Positions 12,630 through 26,900 of a stretch of 64,000 nucleotides of DNA are shown one piece after another. The notes below the pieces were generated by a model. The model saw nothing but the letters and a program-made list of their open reading frames with translations. It was not told where the DNA came from and searched no databases. The position numbers were made by a program, and so were the translations under genes. Numbering within the stretch: position 1 is the first letter of the stretch; the number at the start of each line of letters is the position of its first letter. The stretch comes from Pegea sp. RAD2-039 (Eukaryota; Chordata; Thaliacea; Salpida; Salpidae): positions 3,348,001 to 3,412,000 of the forward strand of contig JAQGEQ010000380.1 of NCBI GenBank assembly GCA_034620365.1. Reading direction: 5' to 3'.

Positions 12630-14157
12630 ACAACTTTTATCATTTTCTTCAACAAAATTTATGCAATTGAAAGACACTATAAGTCGATTGTTTGATCTAC
12701 TTTCAAATATTTTCACCTTTTCTTTAGTATTAATCAAATATCTCGACATGTGTCATTATTGTTTCTATTTTCTTCATTTTTCTTAACTCAGAAATATTTT
12801 GTGTCCAAGCTTTAAACTCACTCAAGATATTTTTTGTACTTAATTTTTTTATATTTTACTGTGAACAATAAAATGCAATTTTTCAATGTCATTGCTGAAT
12901 TATCCAAAATTTTCTTTTAATGATAACTATTATCAAATCTTTATGAATCATATAAAATGCAAATTCTTAATACAAAACAATTTAGATGATTTTAAGATTA
13001 TAGTTCTTTAATTATTACTTCATTTAGATTTATGTTATAAATCAAAACCACTGAGAGATATAAGAGTATTGAGTCCTAACATGAGTCCTTGAGCTTATAT
13101 AGTTTTACTGTTTTCCTTTTTCTGAATCTGTTGACTAAAATTGTGTGACTAGCTGATCAAAGTAATTCTATTGGGAAGCAGTAAAAAGAAAGTAACTGAA
13201 TCTTTAGAACAAACAAAAAGAGATGATAACTTTTTATTTTTAGTTCACATAAAACTAAAGACATAATTTTCAAAAGAATATTTTTGGTGAAAATTTTGTG
13301 TAAAAGATTTTTAGATAGAATTTTGTAAACTTTTAAGCATACCTAAATGTATAAAACAAAATTAGTAAATAATACTTTTTAAGCTTCATTATGAAGTTAA
13401 GCCGATTAAATGGTTTATGAAAGTTGGCTATTTGTAATCCTACTTGATTTGGTATATACATTCTGCTTGATATTAGTAAAAGAAACTTAAAGTTAGTAAT
13501 ATTTGCAGATTTCAAGAAAGTATCTACAATATGGTAGGTAGCTGTATAATAATTGATAAAATTTTTTTGAATACGATCATGCTTAAAAGCTGACAAAAAA
13601 TGTACAATTTTTCACACAAATTTAATGTATAATCTTGTTTAATCTATACACGTCTTGTGATGCACAAACTACTGCAGTTTTGAGCTTTCTACTTTTAGTA
13701 TAAGATTACTTTAAAATGGTTAATGTTCAGTTGTTTTCATAAATGTTTAGCCAGGTTGTGAAACAGAAAAATAAATTTTTACATCCATTCCAATAAACTT
13801 ACCCATCGACTATTTACAATGTCACAAAAAATAAAACAACTTAAATAAAATTATAGATTACGTCATTAAATGAATAATCTTTATAAACGGATTTTGAATG
13901 CATGATTTATTCTTAATTGTGATGTAATAATAAAAACAGACAAAATTGAATAATTCTTTTACAACAAAGCAAAATTAGTATACGTCTAGAGAATTTACTT
14001 GACCTTGCAAATGTTGAACTTATTCAGCTTTGATTGTTTGTATTTTTTCAGATTCCACTTGTCTTTTGTCTTTTAGTTTGATTGGAGATCTTCGAACCAG
14101 CTTTTTCTTTTAAATATATTACTTCGATTAATATTTGATTTTTATGAAACCGACAAA
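12630..14157. other. Intergenic region
   Basis: AT-rich 3' flank of LRRC56 and 5' flank of the next gene. Short open frames here, such as 13333-13596 on the minus strand, have no domain or splice support. An acceptor-like tttttcag at about 14044-14051 may bound a 5' UTR exon of the following gene. Confidence 0.5.
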
Positions 14158-14698
14158 ATGTCTTTAAACGAATCAAGCTTAAGTGATTCACTCACAGAAA
14201 GTAGAGGGTCATCAACTGATGATAGATACTATGCTAAAAAAGTTATTGAAAAACACAAAAAAAGAAAACGAAAGCATAAAAAAGGAAAATACAGTCTTTG
14301 CCAATCTTGTTCAAGATCTATTACTAGACCAAACTCGGGGTTTCCCCAGCATGATTACAACTTACGTCCTAGTCTTGGCAGGTTTGTATAAAATCACATT
14401 AAAATCTTGTTTACGATAATTTAGTAAATCCTACAAACTTATTAGAAATAAGTAAATATGACGTAATGAACTCTTTTATAGAAGATTGAATAGAGATTTA
14501 GAGCGAAATAACAAATCAAAAAATTTACTTCAATTTCGAAATGATCATCTGATTGACGATGAAGCTCTGCGAATAGAGAGTCCGAGGAAGAGGAACCCTT
14601 TTCTGTCTTCTCTTTTCCACTACTTGTCTACAAATTTTATTTCTATTATTTTTATCTCTTTTTGGCTGACATACAGTCAAAGATGTAATGATAAATAA
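14158..14698 (+). CDS. Small predicted tail-anchored membrane protein
   Basis: Two exons, 14158-14381 and 14482-14698, join in phase (GGCAG|gtttgt, then tttatag|A) to give 146 residues. The N-terminal 30 residues are rich in Ser and acidic residues. A strongly basic Lys/Arg cluster follows (HKKRKRKHKKGK, about residues 33-45). The C-terminus has one hydrophobic segment (FISIIFISFWLTY) and only about nine residues after it, a tail-anchor layout placing the bulk in the cytosol. I do not recognise the family. The stop is 27 bp from the stop of the convergent CARD9-like gene, and an AATAAA lies right at the stop. A second frame overlaps exon 1 but lacks a compatible splice. Confidence 0.55.
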
Positions 14699-14725
14699 AA
14701 AATAAATTTTAAATTGCATTTATTG

Positions 14726-16874
14726 TTAGAGATAAAATAATGTTGGAACACTTACTTCTTTTATTTCTGTTGAAAATTTCAAGTTGAAGGCTCTATCGCG
14801 AAATGGTTCAGAATGTGAAAATTTAGGACTTACATCAGAAGATTTCGACGAAAAAGTCTTTTATGATAAAAAAATAAATCTATTTAACCTATTTTTATAA
14901 CTAATTTTATTAAATTAAATCACATTTTCTTCAAAGTTTGAAACTAGACTGTATCTTCCAATTTTCATTTCGTGCGCCAATTTTTTTTCTGTTCTTAACA
15001 AAGTTGCTTTTATATCATCAAATTTTCTTTCAAGCTCCCTTAACTGCGATCTGTAGTTGGCTTTTTCCTGCATACAAACCTTTGCAAGTTCTTGAGCTTC
15101 ATTACGTTCACCCATTATCTGTATTAGATGAAACTTTTTTTAGGATTTTGCAAATTTCCACAGCTAACTTCAAAATGTGTAAAATAAAATCGCTGTTTTT
15201 GAAATTAACAAAATGTAAATACTATGCCTCTTTCTTTTTCAACTTCATTTAGCTGCTGCCAGACTGAATCTCGTCTCATCTTGAACATCGTACAATCGCT
15301 TTTAAGAGCAGCACATGTCAGCTGTAACTGTTCCTTTTCTTCTAAATACTGCACCATATAAAGTTGCTGATAGTTATCAGTTCAACGAATGTAATTTATT
15401 TAGATCCATATAAAACTAGGTTTTGAAATGTAAGATGAATGTTAGATAAAAATAGATACCTCCGAACATTTAAGGTTTATTGAAGAACATTCCTCTCGCT
15501 TCTTGTTAAGATCTTCCAGAGCTTTCGCATATAAGGTGACTGCCTCGTCCTTGGCTCTTTGAAGCTGCAATATTTCTCTATCGCGGCTTACATCACAGCT
15601 TTTCTGAATATAAAATCTTCATTCACTTCCCTTTTTTGAGGACTAAAATATTTAATTAATTACTTGACTTTGACTTGCTTGGGTTAGTCGTAAGGTCAGC
15701 ACATCGACTTGTTTCTTTAGCTCCATAAACTCAATCTCAGAAGGACCTTGCTGTAAACGTTTCCGTAATCTCACTGATTGAGTCCGCTCCATTTTAAAAC
15801 AATTTTCCATCTTAAAAAAGTCATTTCAAAACTTAAATCTTATTGAGAATTCATGTTATAGAAGAATCAATGTTACTTTTTGTAGATCTACTTTTATTTG
15901 ATCCGTATCATATAAGAGTTTGACATTAATGTCTTTTAATTTTGAATTTTCGTCTTTTGTTTCCAAGATTTTCATACAAACTGAATAGTTTTCTAGTTGC
16001 AAGCGCTCTATTTCTTGTCGAGAGGCTTTTAACTCATTTTCAATTGATTCGTAACGGTGAATCCTGCTACAAACTTTAGTAATCATTTTTACAAGTAGAA
16101 AAATTACATTTTTGTACTCCAAGCTTGTTCTTCTTTTAACTTATCTATTGATTTTTTAAGAGAACAGTTTCCGTTTTTGAGAGTATGATTTTCCTCTTTC
16201 ATAGCTTCCAATGCTTGCATCAAATGTTGAACTAACACTGCATCATTAGACGACAAGCCAGCATCTAATGAAGATACATATATCAAAAAATGATATTCAT
16301 TCAGTATTAAGCTGCTAAAAAATAAACTTAAACTGAACAATTAAATAAAATAGCAAATGTAACCTGGTATGTGAAGACTAAATTCATCTTTAGGATTTCT
16401 TTTTTGGTTTGTCATTTCTCTAAATGTATCTAGATAATATACTTCCATAATGCAAAGAAACTTTTTGTAGTTATTAAAACCTTTTCGCAAAAGTATATCA
16501 ACCAAACGATCTTAAAAATAAAACATATCTGAAATATGAACTAAAAAATAGGATTAAATGTGCTCTTAAATACAAGCATGATTAAATCAATAAATAGTTA
16601 TTATTCAAAGAAGTTTACTTATTCTTTGGGCTTCAGTTGGGTTGAGGAAAGGACTTGTTAGTTCTTCTTTATCTTCCTGATCAATTATTTCATTACTTTG
16701 CAGAGCAGCAGCCAGCCTTGAGAAGCGAATCCTTTGGACCAACAGAAGTCGACTCTGCTGTAATTGAGTCATCCATTCCTCTTCTTCATCATCACTGCTG
16801 CCTTCTTCAAATATTTCTTTGAGGTATCTTAAGTTTTGATCTTCTTCTAAAGATGTTAGTTGCGGGGTTTCCAT
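14726..16874 (-). CDS. CARD9-like: CARD9-like CARD/coiled-coil adaptor
   Basis: Nine exons on the minus strand: 16874-16619, 16510-16364, 16264-16108, 16063-15877, 15810-15664, 15603-15460, 15366-15223, 15118-14924 and 14857-14726. They sum to 502 codons with all phases matching; human CARD9 has 536 residues. Residues about 30-135 form a CARD of the CARD9/10/11/14 type (TEAQRI at the exon 1 end, then RLVDILLRKGFNNYKKFL and MEVYYLDTF). Residues about 150-440 are coiled coil with the family landmarks LENYSVCM, KMERTQSVRLRK and YRSQLRELERKFDD. There is no PDZ-SH3-GUK tail, as in CARD9. Known role: CARD-CC proteins nucleate BCL10/MALT1 filaments that activate NF-kB downstream of immune receptors. 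The exon 8 donor (AAT|gtgatt) is weak, so the last 40 or so residues are the least certain. AATAAA follows the stop at once (14724-14719). Confidence 0.88.
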
Positions 16875-19800
16875 TATACTATTTCAGTTTTTCAGTTGAG
16901 CTTATGATAATGAGCAAAATCAATTTTGTAATGACTAAATAGTCTAAGGTGGAAACTAATAAAATGAAATAATAAAGTCATTTACAAAGAATTCAGCAAA
17001 CTAACTGCTTCCTTAAATTCTAACTTTTTCTGGGTTTTAAAACATTATAAGATAGCATGAATGACTATAGTAACAGAATTATTTAAAATCGCTCCTTGTT
17101 GCATTTAGCTCAAGATCAATTATTAAAATAAACAATATTTGGAAGAGTATTCTCAAGTATCAGTAAATCTTGAAGTTATTAGCTTTATTATAAAACTGAT
17201 TCAAACTGAAATCTAACATCTACTAACAACAAAAAATTACCAACTAGACAAACAGCCCAACTAAACTAAAGCAAACGATAATGAATTCTTCGTGAATTAT
17301 AAAAGAAAATTAAGATTACTATAAACCTAAAAGAAAAAAAATCTCCTTTTAAAGGACTTCTAAGTACTTTCATTTTAAATTTTACGACAATTTAACATCA
17401 AAACTATTTAAACCAAGGTTAACATCAAAAATAAATAGAATTGAGTAAAAAATTAAAATTAAAAAAAAGAAAGAAAGGTAGAAAAAAATATTGATTGATT
17501 TAATAAAGCAAAAAGTTTAGTATTTGTTCTTAAACTCATCATTTTTAAGAACCTCTAACAAATGAAAAGAAGAAAAATCGCTCTATAATAAAATCAGAAA
17601 ATTTAATAAAGTCTGATCTTAATATGGTTGATAGTATTAAGATTTTTAAACTCATTTAAAGGTTATCAATTGAATAGGTTTATTGCGAAAAATTGGATGT
17701 TGTTCTATTTACTGTCAACAACTTTCCATAGTTTGCTCGATTTATAAATATTTTTCTAAACAATGCCAAAGATGTTATGAGTCGTATATTTCCAATTACA
17801 TTTAATTCAGGGATTTGGTTTGAATGAAGCATCGTATTAATTGGGTTAAATTTAATCCAGTATTTTAAGTTTCGTGTATAAGCGCGCTATTCTGTCAAAA
17901 GGTAGAATTTAATTTCTACCCAACTGTTTGATGCTTAGTAAACAACATTTTTCTTCTATTGAAATGTACTTTCTATTATGCATTGACACTTTTCATTTTT
18001 AAAGCTTACTAGTTCTAATAACAACAAAAGTTCTCTAATGTGATTGTTCTTGGTTTACTGATGTTTAAGCACAATAAGAAAACAAAATTCTGTATTTTTT
18101 CATGCATCACATAAAAGAAAAATTTAAAAACAAGATCTTAATTCTTTTTTATGAATGAAACAAGACTTCTTTTGATCAGAAATATTTTTTAGATAGTATT
18201 GGTTTATTTAGACAACTTTCAAAGATAACTTCAATTTGCTTTTTTAACTCTTAGTGATGTGAATCTAGATAAAGATCTTTTTTTTCGTTTATTTGTTTCC
18301 CTATCATCACTAGAAATTTACTTCAAGTGTTTGGAGCTTAAGTTTTGCTTTAAAGTAGATGCTCTAACTTACATGTCTTCAAGTTTAGGCCGGAGCTTTC
18401 AAGAGGGCTTTAAAAGGACTTTATTGAATTTAGGACAATACCTCTTCCAGCTGCACAAATCTTCCTCATATAAGCTTCTTGATAATTTTATTATAAATTT
18501 AAATTCATTATTGATCATGAGATAAGTGTTGAAAACTATGAAGTTAGTTATTTCTCTGTATGAGTCCTACTTCTGCTATTTTTTTCACTCAATAGGAACT
18601 TGGTTCTTTGAAGTCAAATCACGGAGGTTTCGAGTTAAAGAAATGCCTTATTGAGCCGAGGTTGATGATTTTTTATTTGAAACGATAAGATCTATTCTTT
18701 AAACAAAATTGGTTACTTTAAATCATCGAAAAATTAATTTCTGAATAGAAAGAAGTTTTTTTTTGACAAAATATCAGAAATTTGTAACAAATTCTAAAAG
18801 AAAACAATTCATATGCATTATTCCAAGTAATATACAACTGTTTGTATCAAACTTTCAAATATTAATAAAGATATCAAGGAACAAGTTTATTAATTGAAAT
18901 CAGAATGAATAAACAATTTCTATCAACGACTTTTCAGAACATTTTTTTAATGATTGATTAACTTAATACATAAGTTTTACATTTTTTAGTTATATTTACT
19001 ATTAATTGGTTGAAATGACAAATTACTGTGGTATGTGTTTTAAATGAAATTTTAGCTAAAAAACTGATTTTTATTATCAATCGGTTTAAATTAAACCAAA
19101 ATGTAAATATTCTTCAAATAATGTTTTTAATATGATTTTTTTCACCTGATAATTTATTGATATCGAAACTATTTGCATAATATCTTTTACTATTTAATTT
19201 CTTACATCGTCAGCAAAATTTTTTAACTAAACTATTATTTTCTGTTTTCTGCCCTTTGAGTGAACTTCAGTGTGAAAGGAACGAACAAAAATTTGATTTT
19301 TTCTACTTCACAAGAGTTTGTTAAAAAAGTTAGGGATAAAATTCATTTCTGTAGAAGATAAGTATTTGCATTATCTTACATTTTTTTGATAAAAAAAGAA
19401 GATTTTAAACCAAAAGGAAAAACACTTTTAATAAAACGACAAATATCCTTAAAATATTTCCTTAACCAACAATCGAGATTAAAAGTATTTTCTTAATCAA
19501 ATCTTGAACTTTAATTTATTTAGTTTATTTTCTTGAAACTTTTCTATTCCTTAATTATTTTACGTTGAAAATTCCATACAAAACTTCTAGCATGGTATTA
19601 CATATTATGTTTGTATTATCTATCTAGTATGGTATTAACGCAATAGCTGTTAGAATATCTTTGAAAATATTTGAAATTTTATTCGACTGTTCAAACAAAC
19701 TGAAGTTGGGTCACGCAAGAGTGGCTACGCATTTAGTTTCGAGAAAAAAGAAAGTTTGAAATATCAGCACTAAACTTTTTGAATCTCTATCACTATAAGG

Positions 19801-20981
19801 TTCTAGAGAAGAATGAACTAGTTAAATTGTTTCTTTCATGTAAAGAGCAAAATAAGTTAGAACTGAAAGGATTTGTTGATAGTTTAATGTTACATGATTT
19901 ATATTTTCTTTTTTCAATTTTTTATTATTTTGTTATCATTATTTTTTTATTATAAGTAATAAATTATATTGTTTTATTTATATATCTATTTATGGATTTA
20001 TTATATTTTTAGCTTATTCTAAATTTACATTTGTTGCAAAAGAAAATTAGATTTTTATTCTTGATAATACTCCTAGTAATTTTCAGTTGATGAACTTTAA
20101 TAAGATCTAATTAACTTAACCACATAAATCTCTTGTGTATAAAAATAAATTAAACATATTTATGGTAGCTAGATACTTTTGGTGGCTAAAAAACGTTTCT
20201 TATAAAATCGAATTAAGTAAATTGTATATTTATAAAACAAAAATGATATCAGTAGAAATTAAAAGACAGAAACTGACTTTTAATACCACTGATTTATATA
20301 GTAATTTACTACAATAATAAAGATCAACGCACTTTAAGTTCATTCTAAAATTGAATAAATTAAATTATTGATGTATCATCAAAAATTTGGTTAAGAAGTT
20401 TTATGATATCAAAAATTATTTATATCTTTTTTTTGTTGAATAAATTACTTAAAGATTATTCTACATAAAAATATTTGCTTTGTAATTATTAATAGCAAAA
20501 AGTATTTTTATCATTATTACCATAGATAGTGAGTTAATAAGATTTAATAATAACATTTGTAACTAATTCAACATATTTGGTAAACAGTTTCTAAATATAG
20601 ATGAAATATTCTTAGATTTTGAAAAAAGTTTATACTTCAATTCATAAAATCTATCAAACCTTTTTTGCTTGTATGATATACAGAAGATAAAATCATTCTA
20701 AGAATTAATATTAAACAATTTATTAGATAAATTTATTCTTATTGATGTAATCTCATAATATATAATGTTCAGATTTTGTAGGTAAGGCTGTGTTAAAATA
20801 AATAAATAAATATAAAATTATAATTAACTTATAATCTTAAAGTATAATTCTTTAAAATTTATTCAAAGTTAATTATGTTAATTGAAAAGATTTTAGCTAA
20901 CTATTTATTTATGATTCTTTGTTAGATTTCAGTTTCAAATTTACGGCTGTAAAAAATAAGTATAAAATAAATATATAGATT
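16875..20981. other. Intergenic region upstream of CARD9-like and integrin genes
   Basis: Shared 5' flank of two divergent genes, 4.1 kb, very AT-rich. The open frame at 18259-18525 shows no domain, and I see no RNA gene or transposon. An acceptor-like ttgttagatttcag at about 20921-20934 precedes the integrin start. Confidence 0.5.
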
Positions 20982-23900
20982 ATGACAAATGCTGAATTGG
21001 TGATTTTTTTCTCATTTGTTTATATCACTTGTGTGCAAGCTTTCAATTTAGATGTAAAGTTTCCTCATTATTTTACTGGAGTTAGCAACAACAGCGCATT
21101 TGGTCAGTCAGTTGCTATATACACTTCAAAAAAAGAAAACTGGTAAGAAGATACCTTATTAAAGTTAAATAAACTGGAATATAAACGAAAGAAATATCTT
21201 AACTAAATAATACTAGTGACGTCTAAACAACAATGTAAACAAAAAACTGACGTTTACATAATTTTCAACACACTTTTGAAATTGAAGGCTTCTTATTGGA
21301 GCACCAACGGATAATAATGATGGGGCTGTTTACAAATGTAAATACCTAAACTCAAGTGGTACATGTGACAAAATTAACTTTAACCCAGGTATGTTAATCA
21401 TCTGACGAATTTTGTTAAATATTTTAATTTAACAACATATGTCTTGACAACTTTATTCTGTAACTGAAAGTAATCAAACTTAAAATATTTCTTGTTAGAT
21501 TTTTATTTATTCGTTTGAAATATTTTCTGTCTAGGATTCAATCCTATTTTTCATTACAAAATGATTCATAATGTCTTATGATTAGGGTTACCAAATTTTA
21601 AAACAAATTTATTTCTCATTACTACAAACTTTTATTTAAACAAATAAGTAAAAGCTAATAATATTTATGGAAGTTTTACTAATTTTCAACTCGATTAAAC
21701 TTCAAACTTTATCAGTTATTTACAATCACATGTAATCTGAATATTTTCCGACGTTTATTCTAGTGCTTCAAGCGAAGCATTCAACTCTGGAATCAAACTC
21801 TAATTAGAGAATTTGGATTTACGATTAGTTTGCTAGATTACGTCATTTAAAGTTAATTTCTTCATTAAACTGATTAAAAGATATAACTAAATTAATTCAA
21901 AACTTTAAAATTGTGTCTTCAGAGCTATCTAAGACGGATGTTCCTGAAAATTATGGAGCGACGGTTAGGCTCGGAGATAGCAAAGAGCTTTTGGTAATCA
22001 AATTTACTTAAATCATAACAAGTTCTGCTTAATGACTGTTTATCAATATTTTCTTTTTTTTTCTATTTGAAGTACTGTGCTAAATGTAGTTTGAAATTAT
22101 AGCTAAATTTGCAATTGTTTGTAAACAAAGTTGTACTTATTGTTTATTCTATTTTATCTCTATAATAATGGAATAAGAAGAGGTTATTTATGAAGTTTTT
22201 CTTTTTATAAAACTTATTTGTTTGTATGAAGTTCTTTTGAAGTTTTCTTTTCGGCTTAAAGTTCATTTCAAAATAATATTCTTTTGAAGTTTATTGGACT
22301 TTTCTATCATCTTAAAATTTGATTATTTTAATTTTTATAGGTCTGTGCGCCTGGATTCACACAAGTGTCGAGAAAAAAGTACGACATGTATGGACTGTGC
22401 TATTTGCTGACTGACTTCACCAAAACCAAGAAGCCAATTTATAAATACAAGCCATGTGAAATCACATCTGTTAACGACCATGGTAGCGCGGCAACTTCAG
22501 CTTTATGTCAAGCTGGATTTTCAGCAGCGTTTTCTTTTAAAGGGGTACTATCATAATTTTATCAACTGTTGATATTTACAACTTAAACCCAAAATAAGTC
22601 AATTGTAGATTATAAGATTTGTTTCAGCTTATTTCTACCGTTTTCAGCAAACACCAAATTTGATTATGGGTGCCCCTGGAATGGTTTGGAACCAAGGGTC
22701 TATATTAAAGTTTGAAGATTTGTACAAGAACCAAAGCACTTTACCGGATCTACACACAGGAGAAATGACAATTCCACCGGGTACAGATCAAAAAGGTCTC
22801 GAGGTAGAAGATTATCTGACACAATCTTACGACAGCAATTTATTAGGTAATTCTTCTTACAAAATTATTCTCAACTAAACTAGCACCTTTTTTGCAGGGT
22901 ATAGTATCGCTACTGGAAATTTAGGATCAAAGAACAAAGGAATGTACGTGGCAGGCGCTCCTCGTAGAATGGGCTTCAATTTTTTAGGATCAGTCGTCAT
23001 TTTTGATGAAGATCTTAGAACTGTTAAACAAATAAACGGAGAACAGGTTTGTAAAAATGTTATTGCAACAAGTTAGTTTGTTTTGATAGAAATTACAACA
23101 ACAGAATTTTGTTAGTTTTGAAAATATGCCGAAGTTTTGTTACAAATAAAGAAATAATTTCGAAATTTTTTGTAAGAAAAGTTAAAATGAAAAAAAAATA
23201 AATTGAATGTTTTAGAATATGTAAATATTCATCATTGGAAGTAATCCAACTTTTAACATTGCTTCTCTAGTTTGGTGAATATTTTGGTGCTGCTGTAGCT
23301 GCAGCCGATGTCAACGGAGATGGCTTTGATGATATCATAGTGGGATCTCCTTTATATTCAAATTTGGTTAAAGGTCTTCACGAAAGTGGAAAAATTACTA
23401 TCCTGTATCAGAGAGGTAAGCATGATGATGTATATTTTCTAATCTGTGATAAAGATAACAAAGATAAATTGCATAAGAAGCACTTAATTCAACCGGTTAA
23501 TATATCAAAAAAGATTAGTCAGCTAAAATAATTTCCTCAATTGTCAATAAAGGAAGTAATAGTTAGATACTGACAACAAAGAAATTAGTTAAAATATTAC
23601 CCTACAAGGTATTGGATTATTAAAGTATTTGTAAAATAGATAATTCATAAATGAGTTTTTCGCTGTGTACTATTAGAAGCAGGTGAGTCTTCATCAACTT
23701 TGAACAACAATATCAACATTTTTAGTTTCATGTTACTTTATGGTATTTTAACGAAACTATATTTTTAGTTAGCAGGTTTCTTAAAGTTGATTTTGAAGTC
23801 GGACTGGTGATAACTGGAAATATGTCTTTGTCGAGATTTGGACAAAGCATAATTAATGTTGGAGATGTTAACAATGATGGATATGAAGGTTTGGTTTTGT

Positions 23901-26900
23901 TTGTCAATTTTTAAAGTAATAAATTAAATTGATAAAAAATTAAAAAAAAACATTTTGAATGTGATTCACTTTTGATTAAATTTTTGTTTTGTTTTATTCA
24001 ATTAAAAACGTCTTTAAATTTTAAATTTATAAAATGTCGTGTTGCCAACACAACTTTTGTTAAATGACAAAGTATAAAACAATTTTTAGTGATTTGCTGA
24101 AAATATTGATTTAAAATGGTGTCGATGAAGTACAGAAAATAAATAAAATGTTTTTACAATCCAAAAACTTTCAGATATACTAGTCTCTGCTCCTTATGCA
24201 TCTCATGATATTTCTGATGACCTCAAAGATGATATCACCGGTGATATATTTCTCTTTAATGGTGGTGAGAATGGTCTGCGGGGTACTCCATCACAGACAA
24301 TTTCAGCAAAAGACCTTTATCTCAACAATAACATCACATTGAAAGGATTTGGATATGGAATGAGTGGAGAAAAAGATTTAGATGGAAACGGATACCCGGA
24401 TGTTCTAGTTGGAGCGTATCAAAGCTCTAACGCTGTTGTCTTCAGGTATCTTCATTTCTTTTTAGAGTTAATATCTTTTAAATTGATTTTTTCAGAGCAC
24501 GACCGATTATAAGCGTCGATATTACAATAACACCTGCAGTCACCAATGTAGTTCTTGATAAAAAAGATTGTGTTGTTGGTGATACACCAACTTCCTGCTT
24601 TATACTTCAGACTTGCTTTTCTTATACTGGTTCTAATGTTCCTTCTAGCGTTGGTAAGTTGAAATATTTAAAGTAACTTTAGAGATGTTGATCTTTTGAA
24701 ATACATTATTATTTTTAGATATTCAATTCGAATATGATGTTGATTTTGATAAAAAAGACAATAAAAGGACATTCTTAGTCGGAAGTTATGAGCGTAATTT
24801 AACTTTGATTAAATATGAAAAAAACTGTGTCACTGAACTGGTGTATGTGCAGGTAAATAAATGAACATTATAAAAGTAAACATTGAACAAATTGACAGAC
24901 AATTCTATTGATATTCTCTTTGAAAAGTATCATACAAACAAGACACTAACAAATGTTTTCTCTTTACCTACTTACGCTTACTACTATATAAGGCAAGCGT
25001 AAATAAACTACTTTCTCCTTTTTACACAGAACAATATTCGAGACAAGCTTAGCCCTTTTATTGTTTATATCGAATACTCTCTCCCAGAACAAAATATTGA
25101 AGTAGAACCAGTGTTAAATGCTCTAGCTCCTACTAGTGGTCAAAAGGAAGTCAAAATCTTTAAAGATTGTGGCTCAGATGACATATGTCAACCTGATCTT
25201 TATCATTTAGTTACTTTGTAAGTTGCCATCGTGACTCAATTGATTTTTTTGTTCAATCTAAACATGAGTAAAATATATTTTTCTTTATCTAGATTACCTG
25301 AAACTGTAACTGTAAATTTGAAAACGCCGGTTTCATTGGAAGCTTTTATATACAACAATGCCGAACCTGCTTATCTGACCTCTTTAGCTGTCGAGTATCC
25401 CCCTTTTGTGTCATTTGTCGATTTAGTTCAGGTTTCAATATTTTATACATACAACTATTTTTTCATTTTTTAGAAATTGATGCAGAAATTTAAATTTTGA
25501 AAAACGATTTACAGAAAAGTACATTTTCGTGTTTTGATAACTCTTCCTTCGTGATCTGTGAAATTGCGAACCCGTTAGCCCGAAGCTCCAATGCATCAAT
25601 CACATTGAATTTTGAGATGAATGATTATGCTGGGAATGCTACAACTAGGAAATTTAGGTAATGTTTCAACATTTTTCTAATATTTATCCATAGTTACTTG
25701 TCATGAGTAACAAATTTGTTTTTGTAAAATTTGCCTAATAGTATATTTGTTTAACTTTAGGTCATATGTAAACTCAACTAACATCGTATCATCACAAATC
25801 AAATTTGCTGAGGATGAAATTCACATGGATGTTATCTCAGAAGTTGAAATCAAGAATTCCTCCATGTAAGTTGTTTTTATCTCAAATAACAGTTTTGAAA
25901 TTCTAACAAACTTGTAAATGTGAAAATATAATACAATCATCTTTAAATGAATTTATAATTCGTGATAAACAAAATCAATTATTTTTATCTAGACCAGATC
26001 GAATTTACATCGAGCCAAAAGATGAAAACTCTAAAGACAAATTAATTAGACCGATTAAACACCGTTATGAAGTAACCAACAAGCTCTTATTTATTTTTAG
26101 TATAAAAGCTTTTTCTTTATATGTTATCTTTATTTCGGTTATATACTGATGAAAGTCTATTTTGAATAAAAAAATGTTTTTATTTTGTAGATTACAAACG
26201 TTGGACCTGCAGATATTGAAACTGCAGAAATCTATTTATACTGGCCACTGAAATACGATGACGATAGTTTTGATTTATCGTTGATTGAGCTCAAACATAG
26301 CCCTGAAATTGATTGTCCAACAAATTTAAAAGTGAATAAAAGCGAAGCAAGTGGAAGTCATGTTCTGGTGCCTAATAACGAGTCAAACTTCAATTATTAT
26401 GTTAGTTTTACTTCTTTTTTTTATTTGTTAAAAAAATAAAGAATTTTTATAAAATGTTGAAATTTAATTGTATTTTTGGCATTAACCCATTTTACTGCTT
26501 ATAGAACTGTCATACATATCCTGACAAATGTCGAATGGTGAAATGTGTCTTTTATAACTTATCAAAAAGTTCAGATGATTCAGTACTGTACATAGAGCTT
26601 GAAGCTGGTGTACATTTGGATAAGTTGATCAAATCTGAAAAAGATGCAATCTTAACATCAAGCTTTAGACTAGAAGTTATCAAAATTCCATATTTAATTG
26701 CAAATAATACAAAAGCCTCTTTTAAATCAGAAGTAAGTTGTTTTTATAACTTTCAAACTTTCTAAATTTCACTGGCTTTCAGGCAAACACATACGTCCTT
26801 CATCAACCTCCGCCCTCTTTACCTATTTGGATTATTATTGTTGTATCGATAATAGGAGCAATTCTACTCTTTCTCCTGCTCTTGATCCTTCCTTTGTGGA

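Noticed and set aside
12431..12655. Minus-strand open frames
   Set aside because: They are antisense shadows of LRRC56 exon 2, whose phase and acceptor are consistent.
18259..18525. 88-residue open frame on the plus strand
   Set aside because: Hydrophobic, compositionally biased translation with no domain, no convincing splice partner and no neighbour gene that needs it.
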